Part shown: positions 24,301 to 29,480 of the stretch, one piece after another
Position numbering within the stretch: position 1 is the first letter of the stretch
Layout of the letters: each line of letters opens with the position of its first letter
From: Odontocerum albicorne
Lineage: Eukaryota; Arthropoda; Insecta; Trichoptera; Odontoceridae
Assembly: GCA_949825065.1 (NCBI GenBank)
Contig: OX463864.1
Location: 13,095,327 to 13,159,326, forward strand
Reading direction: 5' to 3'
Length of the DNA stretch: 64,000 nucleotides
Made by a program: the position numbers and the translations under genes
Notes under the pieces: generated by a model
Databases searched by the model: none
Told to the model about the DNA's origin: nothing
What the model saw: the letters and a program-made list of their open reading frames with translations, nothing else

Positions 24301-24588
24301 AGTGCGGTTGAACGGTTAAAAAGATACGGCGCTATCGAGACACCGAGGATTCTGGACCAAGACGAGGATGCCGTGTGCGACTCGGATATCTTGGATAAGA
24401 AACCAAAGGTGGATGATGCCGTCAAAACAGAAACTGGTGCCTTAGATGTGTGTGTCGCTAACGGTTGTCCCGTTTGGTTGGCCAAGCTGTCCCGGGACGA
24501 TAGTTTCAGGGAGTGGCACGAGCCTGTTGTGAGGTCGTCATATAACGGCGAACCGTTGACAGTGTTGCCATACGTTGTTATAGACTGA
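315..24588 (+). CDS. MED26: Mediator of RNA polymerase II transcription subunit 26 (whole gene, eight coding exons)
   Basis: MED26 is a metazoan Mediator subunit that helps link Mediator to RNA polymerase II and elongation factors in the nucleus. Joining 315-377, 10685-10759, 12297-12417, 13343-13446, 17472-17535, 17835-18494, 19581-19713 and 22479-24588 gives 1110 codons including the stop, with every intron GT-AG and phases 0,0,1,0,1,1,2. Residues 1-87 form the TFIIS N-terminal/LW-type helical domain, including the basic stretch ELRRRTGDPALARRAK and the tryptophan of KRWRDL. Residues about 88-407 are low-complexity, Ser/Pro-rich and basic, with a heptad array at 200-276. Exon 8 carries acidic and Ser-rich linkers, a conserved block near 740-770 (YYDCPRELFHDIVPKYKF) and the C-terminal motif ending LPYVVID. 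The length exceeds human MED26 (about 600 residues), as insect homologues often do. Family identity is near certain; internal splice choices are inferred from frame and consensus. Confidence 0.95.
378..1515. other. 5' part of MED26 intron 1, no recognisable content
   Basis: AT-rich intronic sequence. Short open frames here show no coding bias or family similarity. Nothing repeat-like with matched termini was seen. Confidence 0.5.
1516..1841. mobile_element. TTAA-flanked MITE (piggyBac-type), intron 1
   Basis: Begins TTAACACATTGATCGCC and ends as the inverse TTAACACGTTAATCGCC, with TTAA at both borders. The 326-base interior has no coding potential. TTAA duplication and terminal inverted repeats of this form are typical of non-autonomous piggyBac-type elements. 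The right third has a repeated GTGGC(C/T)GACACGG motif. Confidence 0.7.
2130..2262 (-). repeat. LINE 3'-end fragment joined as a palindrome
   Basis: Matches the family at 18971-19155, 38307-38455, 43098-43203 and 60375-60550 (shared GTTAAGGCATTAAC and GTTTAAAGACATTGT). Here the segment runs to a CACTTTATATAAAGTG centre near 2206 and then returns as its own inverse to about 2246, giving an imperfect inverted repeat with arms of roughly 36 bases. Confidence 0.6.
3053..3707. mobile_element. hAT-type DNA transposon remnant with 8-bp target duplication
   Basis: The direct 8-mer CTCTAGAC at 3045-3052 and 3708-3715 flanks ends that are imperfect inverses (AGTTTCCCAAATTG on the left; GATTCCCAAAGTG on the inverse of the right). 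Eight-base duplications are diagnostic of the hAT superfamily. The 655-base interior has no intact transposase. Confidence 0.75.
4366..5318 (-). mobile_element. Mariner element A, transposase remnant
   Basis: Terminal inverted repeats start CGAGGC(A/G)(T/A)ATCC and continue to AAGTAAGTGTACTG, with TA on both sides (4364-4365, 5319-5320). The minus strand encodes mariner transposase pieces: a GDETWVEHY block near 5040, then HDNARPH (4743-4763) and HSPDLAPSD (about 4645-4680), the three acidic sites of a DD34D enzyme. The N-terminal helix-turn-helix part is missing and an in-frame stop and frame shifts break the rest. At 953 bases it is shorter than a full mariner (about 1.3 kb), so it is dead. 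Confidence 0.9.
4567..5078 (-). pseudogene. Mariner A transposase pseudogene (C-terminal two thirds)
   Basis: The longest intact piece is 119 codons (4567-4926), covering the second and third catalytic Asp motifs and the downstream GGKRFSTDEELKEEVEKW. Upstream, in broken frames, lies the segment with the first catalytic Asp (GDETW). Stops and frameshifts rule out activity. Confidence 0.85.
5321..6125 (+). mobile_element. Mariner element B rebuilt as a foldback with about 215-bp inverted arms
   Basis: Bases 5321-5536 and 5912-6125 are inverted copies of each other over about 215 bases with only scattered mismatches, flanked by TA on both sides. Normal mariners have TIRs of about 30 bases. The left arm contains the mariner 5' end through the first codons of the transposase (EWQVDESEHFRHLL), and the right arm is an inverted copy of that same 5' end in place of the 3' half. 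The left TA (5319-5320) is shared with mariner A. Confidence 0.88.
5490..5911 (+). pseudogene. Mariner B transposase, N-terminal DNA-binding domain only
   Basis: The frame reads from EWQVDESEHFRHLL through ARDICEVYGEDAMNERTARRWF, FGRPVDFDED and HMTVYRHLKSMGKV, which is the paired helix-turn-helix region of mariner transposase, and stops at a TAG at 5831. After the stop the frame resumes with FGAWVTHVLSENNKNQ, then runs into the inverted right arm. No catalytic domain is present. Confidence 0.85.
6130..7260. other. Intron 1 segment without recognisable content
   Basis: AT-rich; no gene, TIR pair or tandem array could be supported. Confidence 0.4.
7261..7503 (-). mobile_element. TTAA MITE family 1, copy 1
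   Basis: TTAA borders with inverted termini TTAACCTCTAAGCGAGT and TTAACATCTAAACGAGT. It is an inverted copy of the elements at 21416-21663 and 21943-22177 (shared TGGACGTAC, ACATGAATTTATCC and GGCGGCC blocks). Length 243 bases, no coding capacity. Confidence 0.85.
7621..7701 (-). repeat. SINE head fragment (tRNA-like)
   Basis: On the minus strand it reads CTCCGTGGCCTAGTGGGTAAG, a box A-like start, followed about 40 bases later by a degenerate box B (GAGTTAGATTC). Same family as 14171-14372; the 3' LINE-like tail is absent. Confidence 0.6.
8440..8650 (-). pseudogene. LINE reverse-transcriptase C-terminal tail, decayed
   Basis: The minus strand carries broken reading similar to the tail at 45807-46001 (basic stretch, W-L-D, then a VEETK-like end). 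Stops interrupt all frames. The family placement is by resemblance only. Confidence 0.4.
8948..9150 (+). repeat. tRNA-derived SINE
   Basis: Starts CGACCTCCGTGGTCTTGTT, has a box B-like GGTTCAATTTCC, and ends with the family tail (AATAAACTGGTCAGGTTGTA, then ATACAATGAAAG). Diverged copy of the SINE at 14171-14372. Confidence 0.65.
9178..9470 (+). pseudogene. LINE tail fragment
   Basis: Degenerate coding resembling a LINE ORF2 end: a basic GRRGRGRPR-like stretch near 9280-9310 followed by a D-V-K-E-A-K-like block near 9375. Same family as 14385-15050 and, inverted, 45760-46300. Confidence 0.5.
9977..10465 (-). mobile_element. Mariner/Tc1-type element C, deleted copy
   Basis: Inverted ends AAGGGTCTTTCAAATTGAGC (left) and inverse AGGTCTTTCAAATTGAGC (right), flanked by TA. 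The inside matches the element at 37749-38302 in inverse orientation, including the C-terminal transposase region. Length 489 bases; coding is broken. Confidence 0.8.
10475..10600 (-). repeat. Interspersed repeat R4, copy 1
   Basis: Inverse copy of the starts of 25050-25330 and 40564-40900 (shared GAATGAATGCCC, CCTGTGATGAG-like and TTGGTGCCA blocks). Type unknown; no TIR or poly(A) tail identified. Confidence 0.5.
10685..10759 (+). CDS. MED26: MED26 exon 2
   Basis: Twenty-five codons, phase 0 on both sides, between a TTTTCCAG acceptor and a GTAAGG donor. It encodes VVDMCAISEIISVLENINI then TKELLE, the second part of the TFIIS-N-type domain (V-D-M then a helix, then the 'IT.E.LE' segment typical of MED26). 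It is too short to stand out as an open frame and was found by family similarity and splice sites. Confidence 0.93.
10760..11340. other. MED26 intron 2, 5' part
   Basis: No supported feature. Somewhat richer in CG than the surrounding introns. Two clustered TTAACAC motifs near 10797-10825 hint at a decayed piggyBac-type end, but no matching right end was found. Confidence 0.3.
11366..11545 (+). repeat. SINE, 5'-damaged copy
   Basis: Matches the SINE family from the middle to the tail (AGGGTTCCAGTCT, TTTTCACTGAAGGC, AGAAGAGATTGTC, CAATAAACCCATCA). The box A part is decayed. Confidence 0.6.
11640..12238 (+). mobile_element. LINE 3' end (coding tail plus 3' UTR), split by a later insertion
   Basis: Bases about 11685-11745 encode the tail GMF..RLKK.LIS, as in the minus-strand LINE at 36905-37315. 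The 3' UTR resumes near 11985 and ends GGTTGGAAGAGATTGCCACC, ATAAGCCCGCCAG, then (AATA)n at 12226-12238. Between them lies an inserted R2 retroposon (11740-11965). Confidence 0.65.
11740..11965 (-). repeat. R2 retroposon, nested in the LINE 3' end
   Basis: Inverse of 38749-38999. On the minus strand it reads GCTGAAAAACATCTGATGTCC, GAGCCCAGACC, and ends with CATACTATGTTGCCATCAAT and an (A/T)-rich ATTTATTTATA tail. No clear Pol III boxes were seen, so it may be a short SINE or a LINE 3' UTR. Confidence 0.65.
12297..12417 (+). CDS. MED26: MED26 exon 3, basic helices of the N-terminal domain
   Basis: Encodes TTRLGKHVNELRRRTGDPALARRAKLLVKRWRDLVIPDRTG; the last codon is split (phase 1). The pattern T.LGK.VN.LRR and ARRAK.L...W..L is the signature of the TFIIS N-terminal/LW domain shared by MED26, TFIIS and Elongin A. 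Acceptor is ATTTTCAG and donor GTATAT. GC content is much higher than in the flanking introns. Confidence 0.95.
12893..12966. repeat. Minisatellite, four ACCGGGATAAATGG units
   Basis: Four tandem copies of ACCGGGATAAATGG with 2-6 base spacers (GTTT, GTT, TTT) in MED26 intron 3. Confidence 0.9.
13343..13446 (+). CDS. MED26: MED26 exon 4, Ser/Thr/Pro-rich linker
   Basis: Completes the split Gly codon 87 and adds VKPPSQSTSSESTQRLSP and onward to VSPAVTPA (to residue 121), followed by a GTAAGT donor. It is a disordered linker after the N-terminal domain with several SP/TP sites. The acceptor is ATTCCAG. The frame is open and continues exon 3 without a break. Confidence 0.88.
13649..14031. mobile_element. 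hAT MITE with perfect 8-bp target duplication
   Basis: CTTTTAAG at 13641-13648 is repeated exactly at 14032-14039. The ends are CAGGGGCGGCTGGTCTCGGG and inverse CAGCGACGGCCGGTCCCGAG. Interior 383 bases without coding. The same family, inverted, is at 38614-39252. Confidence 0.92.
14171..14372 (+). repeat. tRNA-derived SINE, most complete copy
   Basis: Head GACCTCCGTGACTTAGTTGG then TAAGAC (box A-like), and GGCTTCGATTCCC (box B-like) at 14223, spacing as in a tRNA gene. The body has ATTCCAGTCTGGTTTTCACT and a tail AGATATTGCCACATGACAAT, AAGCCCGTCAGGTTGTATAC. The tail after about 14300 is shared with the LINE 3' ends at 12150-12238 and 36905-36990, so this LINE probably supplied retrotransposition. 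Confidence 0.85.
14385..15050 (+). pseudogene. LINE ORF tail, decayed
   Basis: Two partly duplicated decayed tails with the GRR/GRP-like basic stretch and WLDQV-like block (about 14650-14680 and again 14840-14890), then a DVEEAKE-like end near 14960. Stops throughout. Ends near GTCTCTGCCTACCCC at 15000, a motif also seen inverted near 45790. Confidence 0.5.
15436..15850 (-). pseudogene. LINE reverse-transcriptase C-terminal region
   Basis: A 129-codon minus-strand frame (15459-15848) reads W-T-L-K...EAIEMWMHRRMLRIPW, then LLTNIKIRKVSYLGHVL, GRRGVGRRQISWLRNIRDWTG and a final DKDIYSQVI block, the classic tail of a non-LTR retrotransposon ORF. The upstream reverse transcriptase is missing, so it is a 5'-truncated insertion. 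The + strand shows a (CTT)n run at 15439-15450, the likely 3' microsatellite tail. Confidence 0.85.
15990..16205 (-). pseudogene. LINE tail fragment, second family
   Basis: The minus strand reads, in shifting frames, FGHIAHGQEDSLERLMVTGS then a basic stretch, the same tail type as 33690-33930. Fragmented by frameshifts. Confidence 0.55.
16213..16700 (+). repeat. Three-unit tandem repeat (about 170-180 bp) with a recurring peptide
   Basis: CAGATACAGAGT recurs at 16301, 16468 and 16650. Each unit also has a TATCA(C/T)GTCAAAG-like lead, CTGCAGCA(A/T)GT and a TTTTACAATAGCA-like spacer. On the + strand, units 2 and 3 encode K(D/T)PR(T/I)LQ(H/Q)VS(H/E)GL(L/F)LAADTE. A related segment is at 28206-28283. 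Function unknown. Confidence 0.6.
16761..17339. other. MED26 intron 4, 3' part, no recognised feature
   Basis: AT-rich with no supported gene or repeat. Confidence 0.4.
17340..17406 (-). repeat. SINE head fragment
   Basis: On the minus strand it has CAGCCTAGTTGGTAAGATAC (box A-like) and, about 25 bases on, GGGTTCGAGTA (box B-like). The tail is missing. Confidence 0.6.
17472..17535 (+). CDS. MED26: MED26 exon 5, short linker exon
   Basis: A 64-base exon (phase 0 in, phase 1 out) encoding VIPRLCSPQVPSQGLSLAQKQ, between a TTTGTAG acceptor and a GTAAGT donor. The other two frames contain stops, and only this frame joins exon 4 to exon 6, which supports the call. Because it is 64 bases, skipping it would shift the frame, so it is probably constitutive. 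Confidence 0.8.
17835..18494 (+). CDS. MED26: MED26 exon 6, with eleven-heptad SPG(L/M)(R/K)NI array
   Basis: A 660-base exon for residues 143-363. It starts with a Gln/Arg-rich segment, then enters a tandem heptad array at residues 200-276 (18005-18235): five copies of ISPGLRN, two of ISPGLKN, then ISPGMKN, ISPSGKN, ISPSTKN and ISPGSRN. Looser SP repeats follow to about residue 310, then an acidic patch (VDDDDE) near 340. At DNA level it is a 21-base minisatellite whose first copies are nearly identical and whose last copies differ, so the array likely grew from its 5' side. Every heptad carries a Ser-Pro, a possible target for proline-directed kinases (inference). The upstream in-frame ATG at 17807 lies in intron 5. 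Confidence 0.92.
18971..19155 (-). repeat. LINE 3'-end fragment (family of 60375-61000)
   Basis: Near-colinear with 60375-60570: TTATAGTTAAGGCATTAAC, AAACACTGTTTATTCCACTT, CCCTACCGGTTTCAAGG and TTCGAACTGGTACCGA. It represents the 3' end of a minus-strand LINE insertion in MED26 intron 6. Confidence 0.75.
19156..19580. other. End of MED26 intron 6, nothing recognised
   Basis: A 98-codon open frame on the + strand (19110-19406) overlaps the LINE fragment and shows no family features; treated as chance. Confidence 0.4.
19581..19713 (+). CDS. MED26: MED26 exon 7, basic NLS-like exon
   Basis: Encodes (A)TKRPRSPVNGDSGILLGEKSP and onward, ending in a strongly basic run with KKARREPGGRKAKKR. The acceptor is CTTTCTAG, the donor GTAAAA, and the phases (1 in, 2 out) fit the neighbours. 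The KRPR and KKARR...RKAKKR clusters look like a nuclear localisation signal, consistent with a nuclear Mediator subunit. GC content is far above that of the flanking introns. Confidence 0.9.
19800..19885 (-). repeat. LINE 3'-tail fragment
   Basis: ACACCATCACGCCATGTCCC then TAGGCAGAGAGGACAGATCTC matches the start of 45765-45815 (same orientation), the 3' end of a minus-strand LINE. Confidence 0.45.
19894..20012 (+). repeat. SINE with internal deletion
   Basis: Head TGACCTCCATGACCTAGTT is fused directly to CACTTAAGGCCTCTTTAAC and the normal tail (GGTTGGAAGATATTG, CAGGTTGTACTATATACAA). About 95 bases including box B are missing compared with 14171-14372. Confidence 0.75.
20372..20581 (+). mobile_element. 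TTAA MITE family 2, 3'-truncated copy
   Basis: Left end TTAACACGTTCACTGCGT and body match 26288-26563 and 31871-32113 (ATCATATACAAGTGTATTCC, ACATGAAACCGGCGACGAAT). Homology stops after ACATTCAAGG at 20581, and no right terminal repeat follows. Confidence 0.8.
21178..21357 (+). pseudogene. Mariner D transposase, N-terminal fragment
   Basis: Sixty codons from MSNFVLTKQHL to REWFH, then frame loss. The KSAAEAHRMLVEVYGDAAPT segment is the mariner first helix-turn-helix. Dead fragment. Confidence 0.8.
21416..21663 (+). mobile_element. TTAA MITE family 1, copy 2 (nested in mariner D)
   Basis: TTAA at both ends, TTAACCTCTAAAGGAGTAT on the left and inverse TTAACATCTAAGCGAGTGAG on the right. Same family as 7261-7503 and 21943-22177. 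Confidence 0.88.
21943..22177 (+). mobile_element. TTAA MITE family 1, copy 3 (nested in mariner D)
   Basis: Left TTAACCTCTAAATGAGT; right end inverse CTAACCTCTAAGCGAGTGAG, so the right TTAA has mutated to TTAG. Same direction as copy 2, 280 bases away. Confidence 0.88.
22479..24588 (+). CDS. MED26: MED26 exon 8, terminal exon with conserved C-terminal regions
   Basis: Residues 407-1109. After a Ser/Pro-rich start come Lys-rich and acidic linkers, the motif LPPIDRSWMEEEE near residue 606, the conserved Cys-containing block GLRPYYDCPRELFHDIV near 740-755, long Ser/Asn/Asp-rich disordered stretches (about 800-910), and the C-terminal segment ending GEPLTVLPYVVID. In mammals the MED26 C-terminus contacts core Mediator, and the matching ending here suggests the same role. 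The acceptor is CTTTTCAG; the open frame continues seven codons upstream of it into the intron. The stop is TGA at 24586. Confidence 0.95.
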
Positions 24589-25040
24589 ACAATAAATAAA
24601 AAACATAAAAAAAAAAAAACAAAAATATCGCCGCCCTCGATGGGCGGCCGAAAAAAATAATATTTGTAGTTTTGAGTGAAATTAAAAGGAAAAAAATGTA
24701 ATTTAAAAAATAATAAAAAAAATAAAAAATGGATAAAAAAATAATGAATATTGTAAATTAACTGTTATAAATATTGAAAATATATTTGCCTTGATTAGTA
24801 ATACGTTATATACATACATTATCATATTTATATTTTTTCCCATTTTTAATACCGTCATTTCGTTACAAGGGCAAAATGATCCGATTTTATTTTATTTATT
24901 GCTTAGTGTTGCTAGCTTAATTCGAAAGCTGACTTTGTTTTAAAAACTTGAAATTTTCATTTATTTTTTATTGTGGAAATCTTTGGAGGCATATTTAAAA
25001 AAAAATTAATACATTTAGGAGAGAGAGAAAACTAATTAAC
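24589..25040 (+). terminator. MED26: MED26 3' UTR with poly(A) signals
   Basis: AATAAA hexamers overlap at 24591-24600, three bases after the stop, and more occur around 24710-24727 in a very A-rich stretch. The true cleavage site cannot be chosen from sequence. A signal so close to the stop predicts either a very short 3' UTR or use of the later signals. Confidence 0.55.
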
Positions 25041-25049
25041 GTATAAGTT

Positions 25050-25330
25050 TAAAATTTTCAACACAAGAATGAATGAATGCCCTTTACCTGTGTGATGGGT
25101 GTGGTAAAAGGCACAATGTGCAGTGAGGATATTAAGGTGTCTTGTCTTTGGTAACACCAAAGGTGAATATGTGAGCCATTTTGTAATAGGCATATCCTGT
25201 AGCCGCCATTTGGTTCGATTTTCTGCTATTTGTTCTTTTAGCATTTGTATTTTTTAGCGTATCATGTACGTCGTTATAGCTCTTATGCAGTTCACTATAC
25301 TATTTTCGGTCCTCTGTCAGCTCACCAAGA
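25050..25330 (+). repeat. Interspersed repeat R4, copy 2
   Basis: Shares GAATGAATGCCC(T/A)TTACC, GCCATTTGGTTC(G/A)AT and TCAGCT(C/A)ACCAA with 40564-40890. Nature unknown, no coding seen. Confidence 0.5.
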
Positions 25331-25342
25331 CAATATTAACAA

Positions 25343-25471
25343 TATATTCTGTACCATAGAGGATAAACGTCATATGCGTCATACATGAATTGTATGATGC
25401 AACGTCGTTTATCCTCTAGGGGTAAAATGTGTCTCCCGTAGTTTATCTTTTAGGGTACAGAATTATATTCA
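25343..25471. repeat. Small foldback element with nested inverted repeats
   Basis: Inner arms TAGAGGATAAACG at 25357-25369 and CGTTTATCCTCTA at 25406-25418. Outer arms ATTCTGTACC(A/C)TA near 25347 and inverse near 25455. The loop has TCATAC/GTATGA. Confidence 0.65.
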
Positions 25472-25478
25472 ACATATT

Positions 25479-26031
25479 GGGTAATAGATGTCCCAAATAT
25501 CGCCTACTTTGTAACTATTTCTCTGTATCTCAGCCTCGTGGATTAGTTAATCAAGCTGGAAACTAAATGAATATCACTAGGAACTATTCCTATCAAATAG
25601 CTTCTCAACCTACGCTAGTTTATGTTAACTAGAAAATTAAAAAAAAAAAATCCCCGAGAGAATTTTCCACATTGGGTTCATAATATCACCTACCTCTGTT
25701 CGTATTACCGAAATTAGGAGCACCTGTTAAAAACGAGTTGCTAGTAGAGCAAACTAATTTTGAACTTTTCCTGAAAAAATAAAAGACAAATTTAAAACAA
25801 AAACAAATGATTCATAATTTATTAGAAAAAAAAAAACATTCATCACAGTCTCAAACAGACGCCATATTGTTTTTGCTGTCACACATAGAAAGCTTGGCGC
25901 TGGCGCTACGTGTGGCAAAACACTAAACCGTCAAGGTAACTACATAAACTCATAGATGGTGCGTATAGTAGCTTGTAAACACGAGTAGGTGATATTAGAG
26001 GCACAGGGGGCGATATTTGGGACACCTACCC
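25479..26031. mobile_element. DNA element with 25-bp inverted ends, about 550 bp
   Basis: Left GGTAATAGATGTCCCAAATA then TCGCC; right inverse GGTAGGTGTCCCAAATATCG then CCC. No coding inside; an A-run lies at its centre. The target duplication was not clear, so the superfamily is not assigned. Confidence 0.65.
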
Positions 26032-26287
26032 TACCCTGTTTTTGAAGAATTTTTTTTTTATCAAAAAGTAAATTATGTGTCATATTCCTTACCTCGTAAA
26101 GGGATTAAGAAAATATTACGTAGACGTAGATTTTTGGTCTTTTTATTTTATATGAATATAATACAGGGTCGTGAGACCTTATTTCAACAATAACAAATAC
26201 ATTAAGACGATTAAATTATAAAAATTTAATGTATCGAAAAAAACATTATGACACATTCGTGGTAAAGAAAAATTGTTTACAATCCAA

Positions 26288-26563
26288 TTAAAACGTTCAC
26301 TTCGTATAAAATACTTAATGTCATACAGAGATGCTGAAAATTTGCGAATTTTTGAAAACCCATAACTTTGTTAAAAATCAAATTATACTTTCTATTGAAA
26401 CATCATATACAAGTGTATTCCTTCGTGTCTTCAAAACACATGAAACCGGCGACGAATCCTTATCGGGAGACGTTTATGAGCACTAAACATTCAAGGATTC
26501 CCGTGTCCATACAAATATTTTGTATGGACACGGGAGCCGTGTTCGATGCAGTGAACGTGTTAA
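26288..26563 (+). mobile_element. TTAA MITE family 2, complete copy
   Basis: TTAAAACGTTCACTTCGT on the left and inverse TTAACACGTTCACTGCAT on the right, TTAA duplications intact, 276 bases. Internal TCGGGAGACGTTTATGAG and a short ATACAAAATATTTTGTAT palindrome. Confidence 0.88.
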
Positions 26564-26804
26564 CTGATCCGTTGCGGGTCCTGGCTATATATCTAGGCTG
26601 TGCGGTCACTGCGGGGTCCGATTCGGGTCTTTTTTTTAAATTTATAATCCTCATTTGTGCCACAGCAAAATAACGCATTTTAGATTTTCAAAAATAACCC
26701 AACACTAGATGTATTAAATAAATCGCAAAAAAAAAATTCAGCAGTAAAAGGGTTGAATGGGTCAAGTATTCAGCCCAGGGTTGCCAGATTTCCAAAACAG
26801 TGTA

Positions 26805-26995
26805 TCGGGATTTTATAGTAGTAAAAAGGGACACCAAAATAGTATATGTGGATTTTATAGTAATAAAAAAGGACACCAATATAGTACAGCGTATCGGAAT
26901 TTTAAAGTAATAAAAAAAGGACACCAAAAAAGTATATTGGGATTTTATATAAAAAAAAAAAAGAAGACACCAAAACAGCATATTGGTATTATATA
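26805..26995. repeat. Minisatellite, about 45-bp units
   Basis: GGATTTTATA-like starts recur at 26808, 26850, 26896, 26940 and 26986, each unit with AAAAAAGGACACCAA. Open frames across it are due to base composition. Confidence 0.85.
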
Positions 26996-27104
26996 AATAA
27001 AAAAACTAACAGTTAAAAAAAACATTATTTTTTTAATACAAGCGACACTTTTATGCATCGTGGAATTATATCTTGAATGTTACATTCCCGTTGTAATTTA
27101 ATTG

Positions 27105-27232
27105 ATTTTAAAAAGGATTCTTGTCTGATTTTACTTAAGACCTCTTTAAGATGTTTCTGGTTGATTTGAGGAGATTATCACATAGCAATAAATCCTCCAG
27201 GTTGTACTGTATACAACTGAAGTGTAATTTTA
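27105..27232 (+). repeat. SINE 3' tail fragment
   Basis: AAAAAGGATTCTTGTCTGAT, CTTAAGACCTCTTTAAGATG, then AATAAATCCTCCAGGTTGTA. The tRNA-like head is missing. Confidence 0.65.
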
Positions 27233-27717
27233 AACATCTTGGCTCCCAAATATGTGGTAAATAAATCTTAATAATCTATATTATACATTTGACCAAAATC
27301 ACTATCGTAGCCATACAAAAAAAAATGAATGAGATCTTTTCAGATCCATGATTATAACCTCCTTGCATCAGATTAAGTTAAAGAATGATTATTATGCCTC
27401 TACATTTCTCAATACTCAAATTTATCTGTTCTTTGTTCATATCATACTTGTAAAATGAAATGCCAAATTTTCTATACATCACCCAAGTTTAATAATCATT
27501 TTGCATTCTCTACTTGTTTTTGTGACAAAGTCAATATTTGTATTAAGCTAACTATATAATCATTCTATACAAACCATGACCTATTTATCAATGTTATTTT
27601 TTTTTTGTATAATTCTGTTATTTACTAATGCTGATTGTGTTTACTAAAGTTGATTTATCATTATTCGCTGTTAAGATGTTACAGTATCATTGAGTTATTC
27701 TTTCTTTTCCGTAAGAT

Positions 27718-27885
27718 CCATGACACTACCTCTGTAGTCTAGTTGATAGAACACTTTACTTCCAATTCATGAATTTCTGGTTCGATTCCTAATTGTACCC
27801 AAAAAAAGTATAGTTTTCACGATATCTCTGCTTAGTTGGGAGTAAGTACCATATAGCAATTAGCCCCCCTTTTTACTGTGTATAT
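27718..27885 (+). repeat. SINE, diverged copy
   Basis: CTCTGTAGTCTAGTTGATAG (box A-like) and CTGGTTCGATTCC (box B, 27777-27789), then a decayed body ending CATATAGCAATTAGCCC. Confidence 0.65.
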
Positions 27886-28142
27886 ATTTATGTTTCTGAT
27901 AATTCGATTCAAACTCGATTGGGCTGAACTTAAACACGTTCAGAACTGGAAATGCCAAAAGGCAATCTCTGCTTGAGCGTAGTGTAAGTTCATAATTGGA
28001 GAAGTACTGAATATTTTCAGTATAGTTGCCGGCATTTCAGACAAATGTCCCGAGCACTCCGTACGATTGTCGCTCCGAGAGAATTCAACTTGTGCATTCC
28101 ATTCGTCTTATCGTGTCAATAGTACTAATTTATTTCCATTCA

Positions 28143-28283
28143 GAATTCTATCACCTGGACATTATTGTGCGTTTGACGAATAAAGTCTTCTTCGGTGCAA
28201 TACACCAGAATCCTCGAGTACTGAAGCAATTGTTGCATGGACTGTTCTTCACCGAAGATAAAGAGAGTCTGTCCATCAAGTAA
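28143..28283 (+). other. Exon-like segment related to the 16.2-16.7 kb tandem repeat
   Basis: After a TTTCCATTCAG acceptor-like site, an open frame reads to NPRVLKQLLHGLFFTEDKES and ends at CAAGTAATT, a possible donor or stop. The NPR.L....HGL..TED.ES pattern parallels the peptide of the 16.3-16.7 kb units. No protein family recognised. It may be a decayed exon copy or a repeat. Confidence 0.3.
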
Positions 28284-28615
28284 TTATTCATAATAACGTC
28301 ATATTTTACTTCTTCTCTCAATTTCTGTTTTGAACCATATTTCGAGGTCCTACAGGGTAGTTAAGAGCTATATAGTAATGCTTCTATAGGTAAAATCCAC
28401 TCACTGGAATCCAATGTTCCTCTTCACTGATTTATCCTAGCAACAACAGGAGGTTTAGTGATCTTAACGAAACTGTGTCTAGATTTCAACCTAAGGGGCT
28501 GAGGGCTGGTGGTCATCCAGTCGGTTGTATCCCTCAGTACTACTTCTAATACCTGCCTTAGAATGTGCATTCTCTTAATTAAGCAGGGGAGTACTTAGAA
28601 TATTTCATTGTAAAA

Positions 28616-28815
28616 NNNNNNNNNNNNNNNNNNNNNNNNNNNNNNNNNNNNNNNNNNNNNNNNNNNNNNNNNNNNNNNNNNNNNNNNNNNNNNNNNNNNN
28701 NNNNNNNNNNNNNNNNNNNNNNNNNNNNNNNNNNNNNNNNNNNNNNNNNNNNNNNNNNNNNNNNNNNNNNNNNNNNNNNNNNNNNNNNNNNNNNNNNNNN
28801 NNNNNNNNNNNNNNN
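28616..28815. other. Assembly gap (200 N)
   Basis: Exactly 200 undetermined bases, the size often used for scaffold gaps of unknown length, so true spacing is uncertain. Translated frames through it are meaningless. Confidence 0.99.
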
Positions 28816-29480
28816 CAATCCCTCCGATGCTGGCGATCGCTGTTGAGAAAATATCTCTGTCTTTGGCGGCACGGAACAGCTCTTCAACTGAATAGATACT
28901 TGTCCGTTCACAAATGTTGCGTATCCAAGACAGGCACCTTCTACTGATCGTATATTTTGCCCATCAATATTAATTTTGGGAAGTAGTAATTTTTCTCTTA
29001 ATATATGACTCAAAAAGGCAATATTTCGCCATTTAAGGGATGTTGTTACTTAAGTTCTTGTTCTTTTAAGCTCTTACCTGTTCGACACAGCACCTCGGTG
29101 TTTGAGATTCAATGAAAACAAAGCTCTGAGCATTCTTTGATGAAACCATATTTTGAATGCTTCTAACTTATTTAGCATTCTGGTCTTCATGGTTCACGTT
29201 TCAACACTATAAAGTAAAATAGACCATAGATAACAAACAAGCTTTGCTGACGTTTCAGATTCGAGTTATCATTTCAGAAAACTGGTCTCATCTTGAGAAA
29301 TTCTGGATGTGCCATTTCAATTCGGCATCTAATTCTCTTTCTGGGTCAAGGTTTCTATCATAATAATTAGGCTTTCTAGATAATTGAAGTTGTCGACTTG
29401 CTCTATAGGTTGCCCGGTCAGCTGCAGATATACACCACTATGAGACTGTCAACTCAAAAACATAAACTTTGTTTTTTTTT
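28816..29480 (-). pseudogene. LINE reverse-transcriptase C-terminal fragment
   Basis: Minus-strand decayed reading includes RIEMAHPEFLKMRPVF, NLKRQ, then toward the gap SWIRNICERTS.YSVEELFRA and AKDRDIFSTAIASI, the tail motifs seen at 15459-15848. The gap cuts its 3' end. Frameshifted. Confidence 0.75.

Noticed and set aside
28579..29013. 144-codon minus-strand frame across the N gap
   Set aside because: The middle is undetermined bases; only its start is real, and that is a LINE tail read in the wrong frame.
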